64,000 bases of DNA, taken from NCBI GenBank assembly GCA_014825775.1, contig MVAQ01000023.1, positions 1 to 64,000 of the forward strand, read 5' to 3'. Numbering within the stretch: the stretch's first letter is position 1; every line of letters begins with the position of its first letter. Source of the DNA: Krasilnikovozyma curviuscula (Eukaryota > Basidiomycota > Tremellomycetes > Cystofilobasidiales > Mrakiaceae). The notes under the pieces were generated by a model, which ran no database searches, had not been told where the DNA came from, and was given only the letters and a program-made list of their open reading frames with translations. Of this stretch, positions 39,384-50,700 are shown piece after piece. The position numbers were made by a program, and so were the translations under genes.

Positions 39384-39706
39384 GCTTAAATTACTTGGTA
39401 GATATGGCCGTCTTACGATAATGACGATAACGATTGATTTTTCTTCTTTTGCACGAGTCATTAACATACGCAAGTAATGTATCGAGTTACAGTGTGTTGT
39501 TATTTTGAAGAAGATGCGTAGCAAGCGTACAACTGGTGATGTGATAAACGTGTATGGGTAAAAATGGTATAGCATGATACTGTGCAGTGGTATGATTTGT
39601 CTTCTGTGGTGGTATTAATGTCTTTTCTGTGTAGCATCTGAATCATGTTAGTACTACGTGGATTAAGATCGGTCGGAGCCGGTGATAGTCACGGGTAATC
39701 AATTGA
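39384..39706. other. Convergent intergenic region, no gene seen
   Basis: It separates the stops of two converging genes and should carry their 3' UTRs. Confidence 0.5.
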
Positions 39707-41486
39707 TCAGATAAAATGATCATCGTTCGTGAAATCTTCCTCATTTTTTACCTACAGAAAGCGCGAGTGATGCGTAAGGTAGAAGAGGGCGAGTTGCAAA
39801 AAAGACGTCTTTAGAACTCACTGTGAAGTGGTCAGAATCAACAACATCCTAGATTTATAATAGGGGGTAAGACGCAGAGACTCGACTATCTTTATGAATG
39901 TAGACGAAGTGATACGTACCCAGAGGACGGGCCCATCATCAACTTCTTGTTTAAAGTGAGGGATTGTCTGCGAAAGCAAAGTTGAGCTCAGCAACGTCTG
40001 ACGAGCTCGGGGAGAATATACTAAGTCTTACATCAGAACCAACAGCACCAGAGCCTGCAGCCTAGATAAATCAACATCAATGAATCTTAGAAAATTCAGC
40101 GTTGCAAAGCGAAGATGATAGCACTGAGTTTACCTGAGAAAAGTTTCCATCCTTATCGCCGGCTGATGGAATGGGAACGTCACCTTCATCCGGATCTCGC
40201 TTGGTGACAAGCTTCTGTTGTTCTTGAATGAGAGCACTCCGAAGCTCTTGAATCTTTTCTTGTGCTTTCTTGAGGTCGCCGCGGAACTGTTCAGCTTTCT
40301 CTTTGAGGGTCTTGTTGGAGCTCTCGAGTTCTTCAGATCTGGTTTTCCAATACATGACGGCTTGATTAATTTCCGGAGGAGCCACTTTATTTTCAGCTTT
40401 GACTCTTGCACTTCTCTCTTCATTATACTTCTTCTCGTGATTCTGATAGTAAAATGAGCGACAAATTCAGCCAGCGATCTTTGAACTCGAAAGGCGAACT
40501 GAGATACAAATGATGCTCACCTTGATGGCGGCATCTCGATTCTCAACTTCTCGCTTGTATTCTTCAATAGTATATTGGTCGCTGCTGAGGCGTTGACGTG
40601 CGTTCAGCAAATCGTTCTCCAGTGCCTTGATCTTCCTTGTCAGCTCAATCGCATTCTGACTACCGGCGAGTCCAAGTTGGCCTTTAATACTGTTATAACC
40701 TCTTTCAGCAGCATCCTTGGCTTTATTAGCTTCTTTAACTTCAGCTACCATGTTCTTCCACTCTGACGACTCCTTGAAGGTAACAGGTTTTAGTTGATGA
40801 CCATCCTGATGGCGAACAGGTTGATAAGGAGCTTCTAATTGTGCTTTTCTGGAGAAGTCTGGTCGAGGACGAGGGTCAACCGTTGGCGGATTTCCGTGAC
40901 GATTCTCCATTTAGATAAATTGTTGCGACGCCGAAGATGGGTCATTATTGAGGTATAAGGAAGTTTTCTGAGAAAAGAAATGTTTTTGTCTTACATTTTT
41001 ATAAGAGTTTGAAGAAGACGACGACGGTAGTTCAGCGATGTCCCAGGGATTGGAATGAGGCGGAGGAGGATGCGCTGGGTTGTGTCTGTTGTCACGGCCT
41101 GTAGATCTGGATCTCGATCTGTATCTGCTTTCCCCCCAGTCAACTGAGTTCGAGCAGGCAGTTGTCCAAGGAAGGTAATAAGCGAGTCGGTGTCAAATTC
41201 AGGGCAGGCGACAGATGGACGAGTAGCTTTGAGTGAACTCACCTCCCTCGTCGTGAGAAGTACGAGCATCATTTCCCTCTTCTCTCTTAGCCATCTTAGG
41301 ATATCGACGCTCCTCCTCAGAGTTGGCTTCGTATTCGCCGTAGTAGGAGTCATCGTATTTTCTGCTTGAGCGGAATTTGTCTGCAATATCACTCATATCA
41401 TTGTCCTCTTCAACATCGCTGTCAAATTCTTGATATTCTTCGGGCCGTAGTTTACCCTTCCTGGTTCGAATCTCCACACCGTACAT
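39707..41486 (-). CDS. Uncharacterised coiled-coil protein with RS-type linker
   Basis: No family recognised. The start is MYGVEIRTRKGKLRPEEYQ at 41486. An acidic N-terminal part (EFDSDVEEDNDMSD) leads to an Arg/Ser linker (ESRYRSRSRSTGRDNRH) and a Pro/Ser stretch ending SYKN. A second large exon starts NRHGNPPTVDPRPRP; its ATG at 40910 could tempt one to split the gene, but splicing across it keeps a continuous frame. Long coiled coils follow (VAEVKEANKAKDAAERGYN; SEELESSNKTLKEKAEQFRG). The end is made of small exons in phase 0: a Gly/Ser piece, TIPHFKQEVDDGPVLW, DVVDSDHFT and VKNEEDFTNDDHFI, the last two repeating an acidic DHF-type motif. A structural or cytoskeletal role is possible but unproven. 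Confidence 0.68.
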
Positions 41487-41570
41487 CTTCAGGGTTTTGA
41501 TGGAGTCGCGGTTGGCGGGCAGGGCTCACAGGCTTGTTCCACTCGTGACGATCAAATCTATATTTTGGAA
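41487..41570. promoter_or_regulatory. Very short divergent promoter (84 bp), coiled-coil gene / NAPE-PLD-like gene
   Basis: Only 84 bp separate opposing start codons. No TATA box is evident. Confidence 0.6.
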
Positions 41571-43112
41571 ATGAAGGTCAATCGGATAGCAACACCATCG
41601 GGAACCACATCAGCAGCAGCTTCTCATCATACACCAGCCGGATATGTTCGAGCCAGCGGATACACCAACCCTTGGCCCCAGCGTCGCATTGGACTCCTTG
41701 ACTTGCATGCAGCTTGGATCTCAGGAATCAAGGAGATCAAGTCACCGGCAGATGAAGTACCGGTCAAAGTGGTGAAGCCTGAGTTCTCGAAGTATCCAGG
41801 GTCGATACGAGGTGTTTGGATCGGTGTGAGTCTCCCCAAGCGTCATTTCCCCAACTTGGATACAATGGCTCCTGATCACTGTCTTTACAACCCATCACAC
41901 CCTCAGCACGCATCATTTCTTCTTATTATACCTCAGAAATCACCTGAACAGCAGTCTCTGGGTGTCCTCTTTGACCCTGTGTTTGCTCAGAGATGTTCGC
42001 CTTCACAGCTAGTAGGACCGTCACGATTTATACCGCCTCCTTGCACAATTGAGGAGCTCCCCCCGATCCACATGGTATTGATCTCTCACAATCATTACGA
42101 CCACCTATCAACACCCTGTATTCTCAAACTCTGGGAGTTACATAGGGCAACCGTCCACTTCTTTGTGCCGCTGGGGAACAAGTCGTGGTTCACTAGCTGT
42201 GGGATAGATGATGATCGGATTATCGAATTTGACTGGTGGGATGAAGTAGAGGTTGCCTTTAACGACAGCGTCATTCTTAGGGTCGCTTCCACCCCGGCAC
42301 AACATTCCTCTGGCAGAGGCCTGCGCGACCAGTCGACAACATTATGGTGCAGTTGGATGCTGGGTATCACTGGAGATGGGGAGGTTTACGAAGACGGATC
42401 AGAGGATGAGAGCTTGAGGGAAGTTGTCGTATCGAGAGAGAAGCAGATGCGGGAAGTCGCTTCTGAGGAGACAGGAGGAGCGATTAACGACACTTCTACT
42501 GATCCAACAGCAGTCATAAAGAATATTGAGTCGCACCAGAGTCGGAAACAAACGGCTTGGGACAGCATGAAGTGGAAGATGTACTTTGGCGGGTAAGCGA
42601 TTTCATACACACCTTCTTTGTGTCGCTCGGACTTGATTGACTAACTTTATATTCTCAACTCAACTCATAGTGACACAGGATATCGTCTAGACCCGTCTTC
42701 TTCAACGCCCAATCCCCTTTTCCCCCTCCTCGCCCATCTCTTCTCACCCCCTAGCTCCCCACTCTCGCTCTCCCTTCTTCCCATCTCACCTGGCTCCACC
42801 CTCTCCTACATTCACGCTTCTACACCCTACCCATTCTCTACTTTTACAGCACTTGATAGTCACCAACTCACAGCGCTCCAGCATATGGATCCCACGGACG
42901 CAATGGCGTGCCATGTGCTGCTAGGGAGTAAACGAAGTCTGGGTATCCATTACGGGACGTTTGTTCAGAATGCAAACGAAAGCTGGGGGATAAAAGAGTG
43001 GTTCATGAAGGAAAAGGAGAGGCTCGACAAGGCAGACACGTTTGAGTTGTGGGATGTCGGGAAGGTCGTCTTGTTATCGGACGATCTCACAACACCGGTT
43101 ACAAACGAGTGA
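41571..43112 (+). CDS. NAPE-PLD-type metallo-beta-lactamase hydrolase (yeast Fmp30-like), 2 exons
   Basis: Predicted zinc hydrolase acting on N-acyl-phosphatidylethanolamines to give N-acylethanolamines and phosphatidic acid. The start ATG at 41571 precedes a Ser/Thr-rich leader and YTNPWPQRRIGLLDL. The metallo-beta-lactamase motif is SHNHYDHLS, followed by IIEFDWWDEVEV and the metal-ligand region STPAQHSSGRGLRDQ, a pattern shared with mammalian NAPE-PLD and yeast Fmp30. An acidic insert (about residues 280-320) is lineage specific. One intron near 42594-42670 interrupts the GGDTGY metal-binding motif. The second exon has SLGIHYGTF, also a family motif. The yeast homologue is mitochondrial; no clear targeting sequence is seen here. 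Confidence 0.9.
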
Positions 43113-43664
43113 AGCGCCTTGTTACAATTGAACATCTATATCTAATGTTAAACTTGCGGTGATAACATTTTGGTTATTGTAAGACAATGCTAGGACAGTC
43201 ATGCTACGAGGTATAGGTGGAATACGTGAAACATGAAACAAGGCTGCGATGACGTTGAAGGGAAGAAAAAAGAAGGAGTTCAAGAAGCAGAATTACTGTC
43301 AATCGCTGATAATTATAAGGTTTATGAAAAAAGTAGTAGGTAATCATGAAGCAGGGTATTTAATCTGGTAGGGATATGTGAATGCAAAATTGGTGGAAGT
43401 TTGTATAAAGACAAGTTTGATAAGACGGTACGTCCCAAGAAATCAAGCCGAATAGAGAAGAAATATAGGAGGTGTTATAAAATCTATTGGTGGTGGAACG
43501 ATCGAAAGTCGAAAAAGCGGGAATGTCCGGGTCCGTAGTGTGATCGCAACAAAGTCATTGTTGTATTCCGATGTTACAAGAGGGGAGGCGGATTGGTCGT
43601 GAGGTTCGTTACTAAATGTCAATTTTGATATATTCTTGGTTGGTGTGATGTAAAGAGTTTACAA
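43113..43664. other. Convergent intergenic region, no gene seen
   Basis: A/T-richer than its surroundings and expected to hold the 3' UTRs of both flanking genes. Confidence 0.5.
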
Positions 43665-45652
43665 TTAGTCGGAAAGATCGATGCCATATTGGCTCATGTC
43701 CATTCCCATCATGGCGGCTCTATCAGCGGCACTGTGACGATGAATACGAAAGTGCTGGTTCCTGATAAAAAGCAAGCTTAGAAAAATGAGAAAATGAAGA
43801 GGACCGATAAAGAGAAGACAGGACAAAACAGCTCACAAGTTGTCGTGACGTGAGAACTCCTTACCGCAGGTTGGATGAGGACAAGTGAATGGCTTCTCGT
43901 TGGTGTGTAATGAGCGGACGTGGCGCTTTAGATGTTCGGCACGTCCAAAACATTTCCCACAGCCTTCAAAGACGAAAGCCGGAAGGAAGTGGTCAGCACG
44001 GGTCCCCGCGACGCGCCCAAACGAAATGAATGGCGGAAAAACGAGTTACCTTCGACAGTACACTCATAAACCTTGCCACCTTTGTTCTTCCTCACTAACC
44101 GAGGATCCGAAGGAACATGTCTGCCTCTGCTTCGCTTCATCAGGTGTGGTACGGGGATGGGAGCGGGGATCTTGGTCTGCTTTGCCACCCTCTTCTTTCT
44201 CGTCGTTGTACCGCCTGATGAGCTCGAGTACTCATGCGAGAACATCTCTGGAGGAGGCAGGAGTGCTCCTATCCCTTCGTTATGTTGCGAAGGGTGCTGC
44301 TGCAGGTGATACTCGTGTGAGATGGACATCTGGTTTAAGTGTCGGTGGGCGCTCGAGACCCTGCGGCGGATGTTCTTTTGGTTACGAGATGCCGAACGCT
44401 CGTTCTCTGGATGATAATCTGAGTCGTCGTTCGAGTACGATGAGTCGCAGGCTTCTGACTCGCCTTCGTCGAACTCCGCATCGTCATGGTCATTGGAAGC
44501 GCCATTAGACGACGAATTGAAGGACGAGTACTCTGCTGCTTCCGAGGACGAGTTGAAGTCGGATGACTGGAAAGATCCGGCCCTGGATTGGATACTTTGT
44601 GGATCGCAGGAATTAGAATCTATGGAGGCGTGACGCATGATAGGCTGAGAGTGGGTAGCGAATGACACTTGGACAGCGTATGGCTGGTGTTGCTGTGGGT
44701 GGAGCTGCTGAGGATGGGGCGATGAGTGCATCACCATGCCACTCGGGTGAGGAGCGTACTGCTGTTGAGGGTGATAGTAGTGATTCTGAGGAACTGGTTG
44801 AGCTGGGTGATAATTTTGGAATGGGTGACCTTGAACGTAGTGCATCGGGGGCTGAGCAGGGTATACGTATCCACCAGCTGGCCTCGGTGGTGAGTAAGGT
44901 GAAGGAGGAGAGTGGTACTGCTGTTGATGGTGATGCTGTTGCTCAAGCAGGGCTTGCTGTTGCTGGGAACGGCGATGCTCTTGTTGTTGCTGTTGGATCA
45001 ACTGGACGTTCTGAGAGAAGATAGACGGTGTAGGAGGACCAGTTAAATGATTGTCGGTGCTGGTAACGTTCTGCTGAGTAGAAGCAGTGATTGTGGAAGT
45101 AGCGGTGGGGGCACTGCACGCATTTGAAACAGCGCCACTGCTGGTGACTGGTGTCTTTGGATCGCCGTTGAAGAGGGTGGAATTGAATTCACCCACGAAA
45201 GTCGTGTTGATACCTCCGTGGAAGGAATGCGGACGAGCTTTGATGGTAGCAGCTGAAGATGATTGACGTAGTGTACCGCCGTTCTGCCAATCCTTCTCCC
45301 CGTCCGAGCCAAGATAAGTGGAGGGAGACCTGGTACCTTCGACATCATTGTACTGAGAAGGATACGTCCAGTTGACATCTCCACTGTTTCTCCTCTGGAT
45401 ACCGGGCGGTGATATGCCTGCATATGCGCAGAAAAAAAAATTGTTAGCGCTAGCAAAAAGATGAAACACGAACGCACCATTCGATTGATATCCGGTTGGA
45501 GGAGGAGTGAAAGCAGCGACCCCCTGCTGAAGAGGTGGTGTGAGATACGTCTGCTGTCTGTGGTAAGGTGGATTGGTATTCATGTTGAGCTTCTTGGGTG
45601 TCAAAGGAGAGACAGAGTGCCGATCCGACGAGCGACTAGGGTAATGGAACAT
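43665..45652 (-). CDS. C2H2 zinc-finger transcription factor (Msn2/4-Usv1 type fingers), 4 exons
   Basis: Predicted DNA-binding regulator. Exons 45652-45478, 45417-44050, 43963-43837 and 43761-43665 give about 588 residues. Nearly all is low complexity: Gln/His/Pro-rich activation-type sequence with several Gln runs, then Ser/Asp/Glu-rich sequence. A basic patch ([18 protein letters not shown], then [18 protein letters not shown]) precedes two C2H2 fingers at the extreme C-terminus: [19 protein letters not shown] and [20 protein letters not shown], with spacing CX4C...HX4H and CX4C...HX3H. The EHLKRH and DNLNQH helices resemble the stress-response Msn2/4, Usv1 and Rgm1 group that reads CCCCT-like sites. 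The start could instead be the Met at [11 protein letters not shown] about 70 bp further in. About 2 kb of empty sequence lies upstream. Confidence 0.88.
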
Positions 45653-47713
45653 AAGAAGGTACAATGGTCAGCACCTGATTTTCCCAGACAAATTCGTAAC
45701 TGATCGGCCACTGCGAACTTGTTTTTTAACTAGAGAAAGGAACTCGAGCCATCGTTGGTATAAAGTGGATGATGGACCAAGAGCCATTTCACGCTCAGGC
45801 CGCTTGGACGACGTGTGGACCGGCTCAGAAGCGCTGCCTCATTTTTTTTTTTTGGTTGGGGAGGTTACGACGACGTGGATTGGTCGAAATGAAAGGACGG
45901 GATGAAATATGAGAATGCAACACGTCCAATCCACTATCTATGCCCGTGTTTAAATCTGGCGATTGAAGTAGCCATGTGAAGTCAATGCTCCCATCGCGCA
46001 GCGGGTATTTCGACCCCAGCGACGATTTTCGCAGTGCTTCCCAAAGCCATCCAGTCTACTGTCCTCCGTAAGGTTGGAGAGGGGAGACATACACAACCAA
46101 TTTTGAATGAGGAGACACTTGAGACTCACGAGAGAAATGCGGAAAAAAACGACCAGAGTTTAAGTACAAAGATTCTTTTTCTGGATTGCTCTGCTAATCG
46201 CTGGATTTCGACAGTAGCTTAGAGATGAATTATCTTTGAGAGAGGTTTCTATGGTATGATGCTAAGATTTTGGATTGCAGGGTACTGAGTGCTGGTTCGA
46301 GGCTAAAAAAGATGGGAATTAAAGCTGGGTGGTGAGGACCTTGAGATGTCGTCGGTCGGTAATGCGGTGTTGGGAAAAAACGAAGAGCTGTTTGGACGGG
46401 AGACCCTCCTACTCCGTGATCTTCTAGGTGAGTGTTTGAAGTATATATACGTGCCCAGACGGCTCTCGCTGCACCAGTGTGTCGTCGAGGGTGTCGATTG
46501 GCGCGCCCTTGAGTATGGCTCGAAGCCAAAGGGACCACTGCGACGTTTCAGTGGTCCAAGCAGCTTTCAAAACTCCGCACTGGGCGCTGCTCCGTTCAAA
46601 CTTCTACCTCGAAAGAAGTCGAAAGAAGGCGGACAATGAGAGCTAAGGTTTCAAGGGAGTTGTGTCCAAGATATGCGCAGTGAGAACAAGAAACCATCGA
46701 GATGGGGGGAGTCTATTGTTGTCTTGTTTTGACGCCACAGTTCCCTTTGACCTCGGTGGCTTTCCCTTTCCACGATAATGGTGTTTCAGACGGTTCCCAT
46801 GAGCAAGGTGCTAGAGGTGAAACTGTACGATTGCCTAAAAGCAGCCGTCTTGTTCCCTGTGTCAGTCCCCTTTGGCGTATCTTGCTCCTTTCTTTCTTCA
46901 TGACCACGATATCGCTCTGCACCGCTCCCACTCAACACTCGTCCTGCCCACACATACCGAGCCAGTCAGGACGAAGGACGACTGCTTCCGTTTCAGGTAT
47001 AAGTCATCTTCCCCTGTGCAGAACAGGAGGAAAGCAAGACGCTTCGCCGACCGGACTGATTGTGGGTTAATCCGTCATGAAGCTTAGACACCCAAAGTTG
47101 GGCTCTGTTCTCACTCTCACGCTTCCACTTCCAATTCGATCCCCAACGATCATTACCTGCCCTTCACTTCATTCTCACGTTCTCAGCCATTTTATTTCTG
47201 ATTTGAGCGAAAAAATTCCCATAGTTGACGGAAAAGGGAAGGGGAAGATAAACCGACGCAAGCTGCTGAATGCAGGTAGGTCTCCTATCCTCTGACTTAG
47301 CCCTTCTCTGGTTCCAGGTTTTACGGGATTCGAAACTCAGCACGCTCCTTTTTAAGGGCATCCGTCAATGTGTTTCTTAGACAAGGTAGGCAAAAGAGTT
47401 CCACGAGACAACGTGGACCCAGAGATTTAGCAGCGCAGGCGCTGTCGCTCTTTCCCTTCTGGGCCATTCATAGGAGTGTTTCAGCAGCATTCAATTTACC
47501 TCACAGCATCGTCTACTCGTTTTTACAGCAGCTTGCAATGACTTAGCACCGCTTGAGAAAGCAAGGGATAAATCTAGTATCAAGTGAGATTTCGCGTTTC
47601 ATTGTTTTGTATTGTTTTGTTTCGAGGTTCTTCATTACGATGTTTTTCCTCTCTTCAAGCTCATCCCAGATTCTAAACCCTCCAATTATCTTTCCCGTTT
47701 CCCAAGAGCAGAG
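45653..47713. promoter_or_regulatory. Two-kilobase gene-free interval upstream of the zinc-finger gene
   Basis: This is one of the longest gaps in the window. It contains a 12-T run at 45842-45853 and many short frames, none with domain resemblance or plausible splicing. By position it is the upstream control region and leader of the zinc-finger factor plus the 3' UTR of the myosin. Confidence 0.45.
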
Positions 47714-50700
47714 CTAGTCGTCGTCTTCTGTTCTCTGCGCCCGTTTCTTGAGCTAAGTGTAGGCGTAAAAAAATTAACGGGTGAGCTAAGCAAACAATGG
47801 AGAGGGACGAAGAAATTAATTTACAGCGGCAGCTAGATCCATCTGGGCAATTCCACCACCAGCTTTTGGAGTTCCGCCTCCTAGCTTAGCAAGAGCAGCA
47901 GCATTCCCACCAGAAGGCGTTCTGCTTCCTCCACCACCACCCATCGCAGCAGCCACCGGTGCCTTTGGAATCGGTGGCTTTCCACCAGTAGCCGGAGCGA
48001 CTGGTTTTGAAGGGATCGGTGGTGCTCCTGGTTTGGGAGCGAGAGCAGGCTTCGCTTTAAGTGGTGGGGGTCCACCAGAAGCTGGTCGTGAGGTTGGAGG
48101 AGATGCCTGCGCGATTGAAGATTTGCCCCATGGTGGAGCTGTGGCCGAATTCCCATTTGCAAATGGCTTTGCTACTGAAGCTACAGATGGAGCAGCAACT
48201 GGTGTCGGCTTTGGAGCAGCTGGTGGTGCTCGTCGAACCGGAGGAGGTGGGGCGGCTGCGGCCTTTTCAGGCAAAAGTTTCAGGTAATTACTAATGAAAG
48301 AAATATCAAAGGTCATGTTGGAAACTGTTCTTGACACGATCAATCAAGGCAAAACTTACGAAGGGGCCCATCCTTCAGAGCCAGCCTTCATAACAAGCCA
48401 CCAACCATTTTCGTCCTTCTCCTTCACTTCCATCACGTCACCTTTCTTGAATGAAACTTCTCCTTCCTGTCCAGTGAAGTCGAATAATGCTTCATACTGG
48501 GGTGCGTTGGGTTTAGCAGCTGGTGGAGGTGGTGCTCTCGGCGGGGGTGGTGGGACCCGGGAAACAGCAGCAGCAGCTACTGGAGCAGTCGGAGCAGCGC
48601 GAGTAGCAGAAGTTTCATAGGTCATAGCACCAGATGAGGACACTGGGGTTGATGCTGAGGGTGGAGGCTTCACTGCTCGACCAGCTGACGGCTGTCATCC
48701 GAAGAGTGAGAAAAAATCGGCAGTCAGCTACAGGCTGACAATAGGCTTTGAGGTTAGTCACTCACATGAGGCTTTGATGGACCACCTTTACGCAAGAGTT
48801 TACCAGACGTGATAGGTCTGACGACACCTGGCTTTCTCTTGGCGGCAGGGCGAGACACTATAAATTGTAGGAAGCCAGAATTAGAAATCGCTTGAAATAC
48901 AATTAAGTAATCGCTACTCACAACTATTGGGTGGTTCACCAGTGCTGATGGACACAGTGTGACTTTTGTAGACAGCATCGCGGATAATAGACTCATCTTT
49001 TTTGGATTGAATGAGGGCCTTCTTGTCCTTCTTCTTGGCGTACTCAATGGTTGGTCCAATGTTGATTTGAACTGAGCCGCTGGTAGCTTGATGAAGGTAG
49101 TCGATGAACTCAGTTTTGAATCTTATGACGAGAACTGGGTCTCCTTCTTCAGATGCATTGCAATTAAGAGCAATGAACTCATCCTTCAAGTTGGTTAGCG
49201 AGACTGATCGAATGGTAACCAAAGGGATTTTGCGCTCAACCAGAGCTTGCCCAGCAGCTTGGACGGCAATGATGTAGGCCGCAGAGCTCGTCTAAGAATG
49301 TTTCATATTGGTCAGTGTATTGTTCGAAGGACGACAGTAGATTTGTGAAACTCACGAGCACCATGAATCGAGGACTTTTTACCGTAGATCGACCCAGCTT
49401 TGACACCAAGATGTGGATTCGATCAGAAAAGAGAACCTTCTCAGTTCCTACGAAGGTGACAACGACATGTCAACGAAAGCCCAGGAGAACTCAAGGAAGA
49501 AAAAAAAACCCCTTACCACTGAGAGAGATGGTGTTTCGGAGGAAAGTTCCACCTGGACCGTTGACATCCATGTAATCACCGTAGAAACGTCTGTAACTGA
49601 CAAGAGAGAACCTTCGTCTTTCTTTCCTTCCCGCCAGTAACTGGTGGCCTTGATCTCTGAATCTGGCGTAGCCGATTCCGTCCTTCTGGTTCTTCCAGAA
49701 GCGTTGAATTCTGGTAGCACACTCGTTTCTGTACCTCAGGTAATTTCTCCAAGCTCGTTGGATACGACCAGCCATGTTGTGCCAGTATCGATCTCTCATC
49801 GTCTCGAGGGCGAAGAGGGTTTCGGGATTCTTGATGAAGGCTTTGGTGACACCCATCTGCCATTCATCTTTAGCAATACCGGTATCCTTCAGAATTTGCT
49901 CACAACCAGATCTATCATCACCATCCCACGTATAATCACCAGCATATGAGGTATGAGGTGAGAGAAGGTAGAATCTAACAAAGATTTGACGTCAGTGTCA
50001 GACATAAAATGAAGCAGGCTTCCAGAGAGTAATATGTACCTTTGAATCATCTTCTCAAATGTGTTTCTGTAAGCAAAACCAGCTCTTCGAACTCTGATGT
50101 TCTCCTGTAGACCAAGATACTTGATTTGGTGGAGGATAGCCTTTGAATCGTACTCTGTGGGGCTTCTATTTTGATTCGGCTTAATCGTTCGAATATAAGA
50201 AGGTTGAGATTTCATCAAGTTGTCGACCAAGAGATTAGCAGATGTCTAGTGGTGGAATATGGCGGATTGTTAGTAGTGGTCTGAGTTCGTGGACCGTAAG
50301 ACTAATGACACGCACCTTAATCTTGTCACCAGCAGTTGGTGGTCTTTTCTTATTCGAGAGATCAACTTTATCAGGGAAAAGAACGTGGAGGAATTGATTG
50401 CTGGAGGTGTTAACGAGATCTAAGATATCGTTAACCAACGAGTCTTTGTTCTTGTCCGTCATTCCTTCAATGTTGTACAGCACTTCACCGGCGTAATGCT
50501 TAATCAAGAACTTGGATCCTCGAGATTCGAAGTTGGCGTTGGAGCCAAGACCGCTAAGTCTTTGAACGAACGAGTTGTCTGCAGCAGCTGGATCAGCGTG
50601 AGCTGTCGCACAAGCATCGTTCAAGGCGGCGAAGACACCAGGTGGACGTTTCTCTTCAATGAGTTCACAAACGACCTTGTTGTCGAAGTAGGTAATTGGA

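Noticed and set aside
40910..41486. Two separate genes in the coiled-coil locus
   Set aside because: The exon chain from 41486 joins in frame to the exon containing the ATG at 40910 (SYKN to NRHGN), and the first part alone would lack a proper end.
43885..44508. 207-codon plus-strand frame
   Set aside because: It is antisense to the zinc-finger gene, whose frame has conserved fingers and correct splice sites. The antisense frame has no domain and arises from codon bias.
46230..47295. Several 60-120 codon frames in the gap upstream of the zinc-finger gene
   Set aside because: They overlap on both strands, lack recognisable motifs and show no coherent intron pattern.
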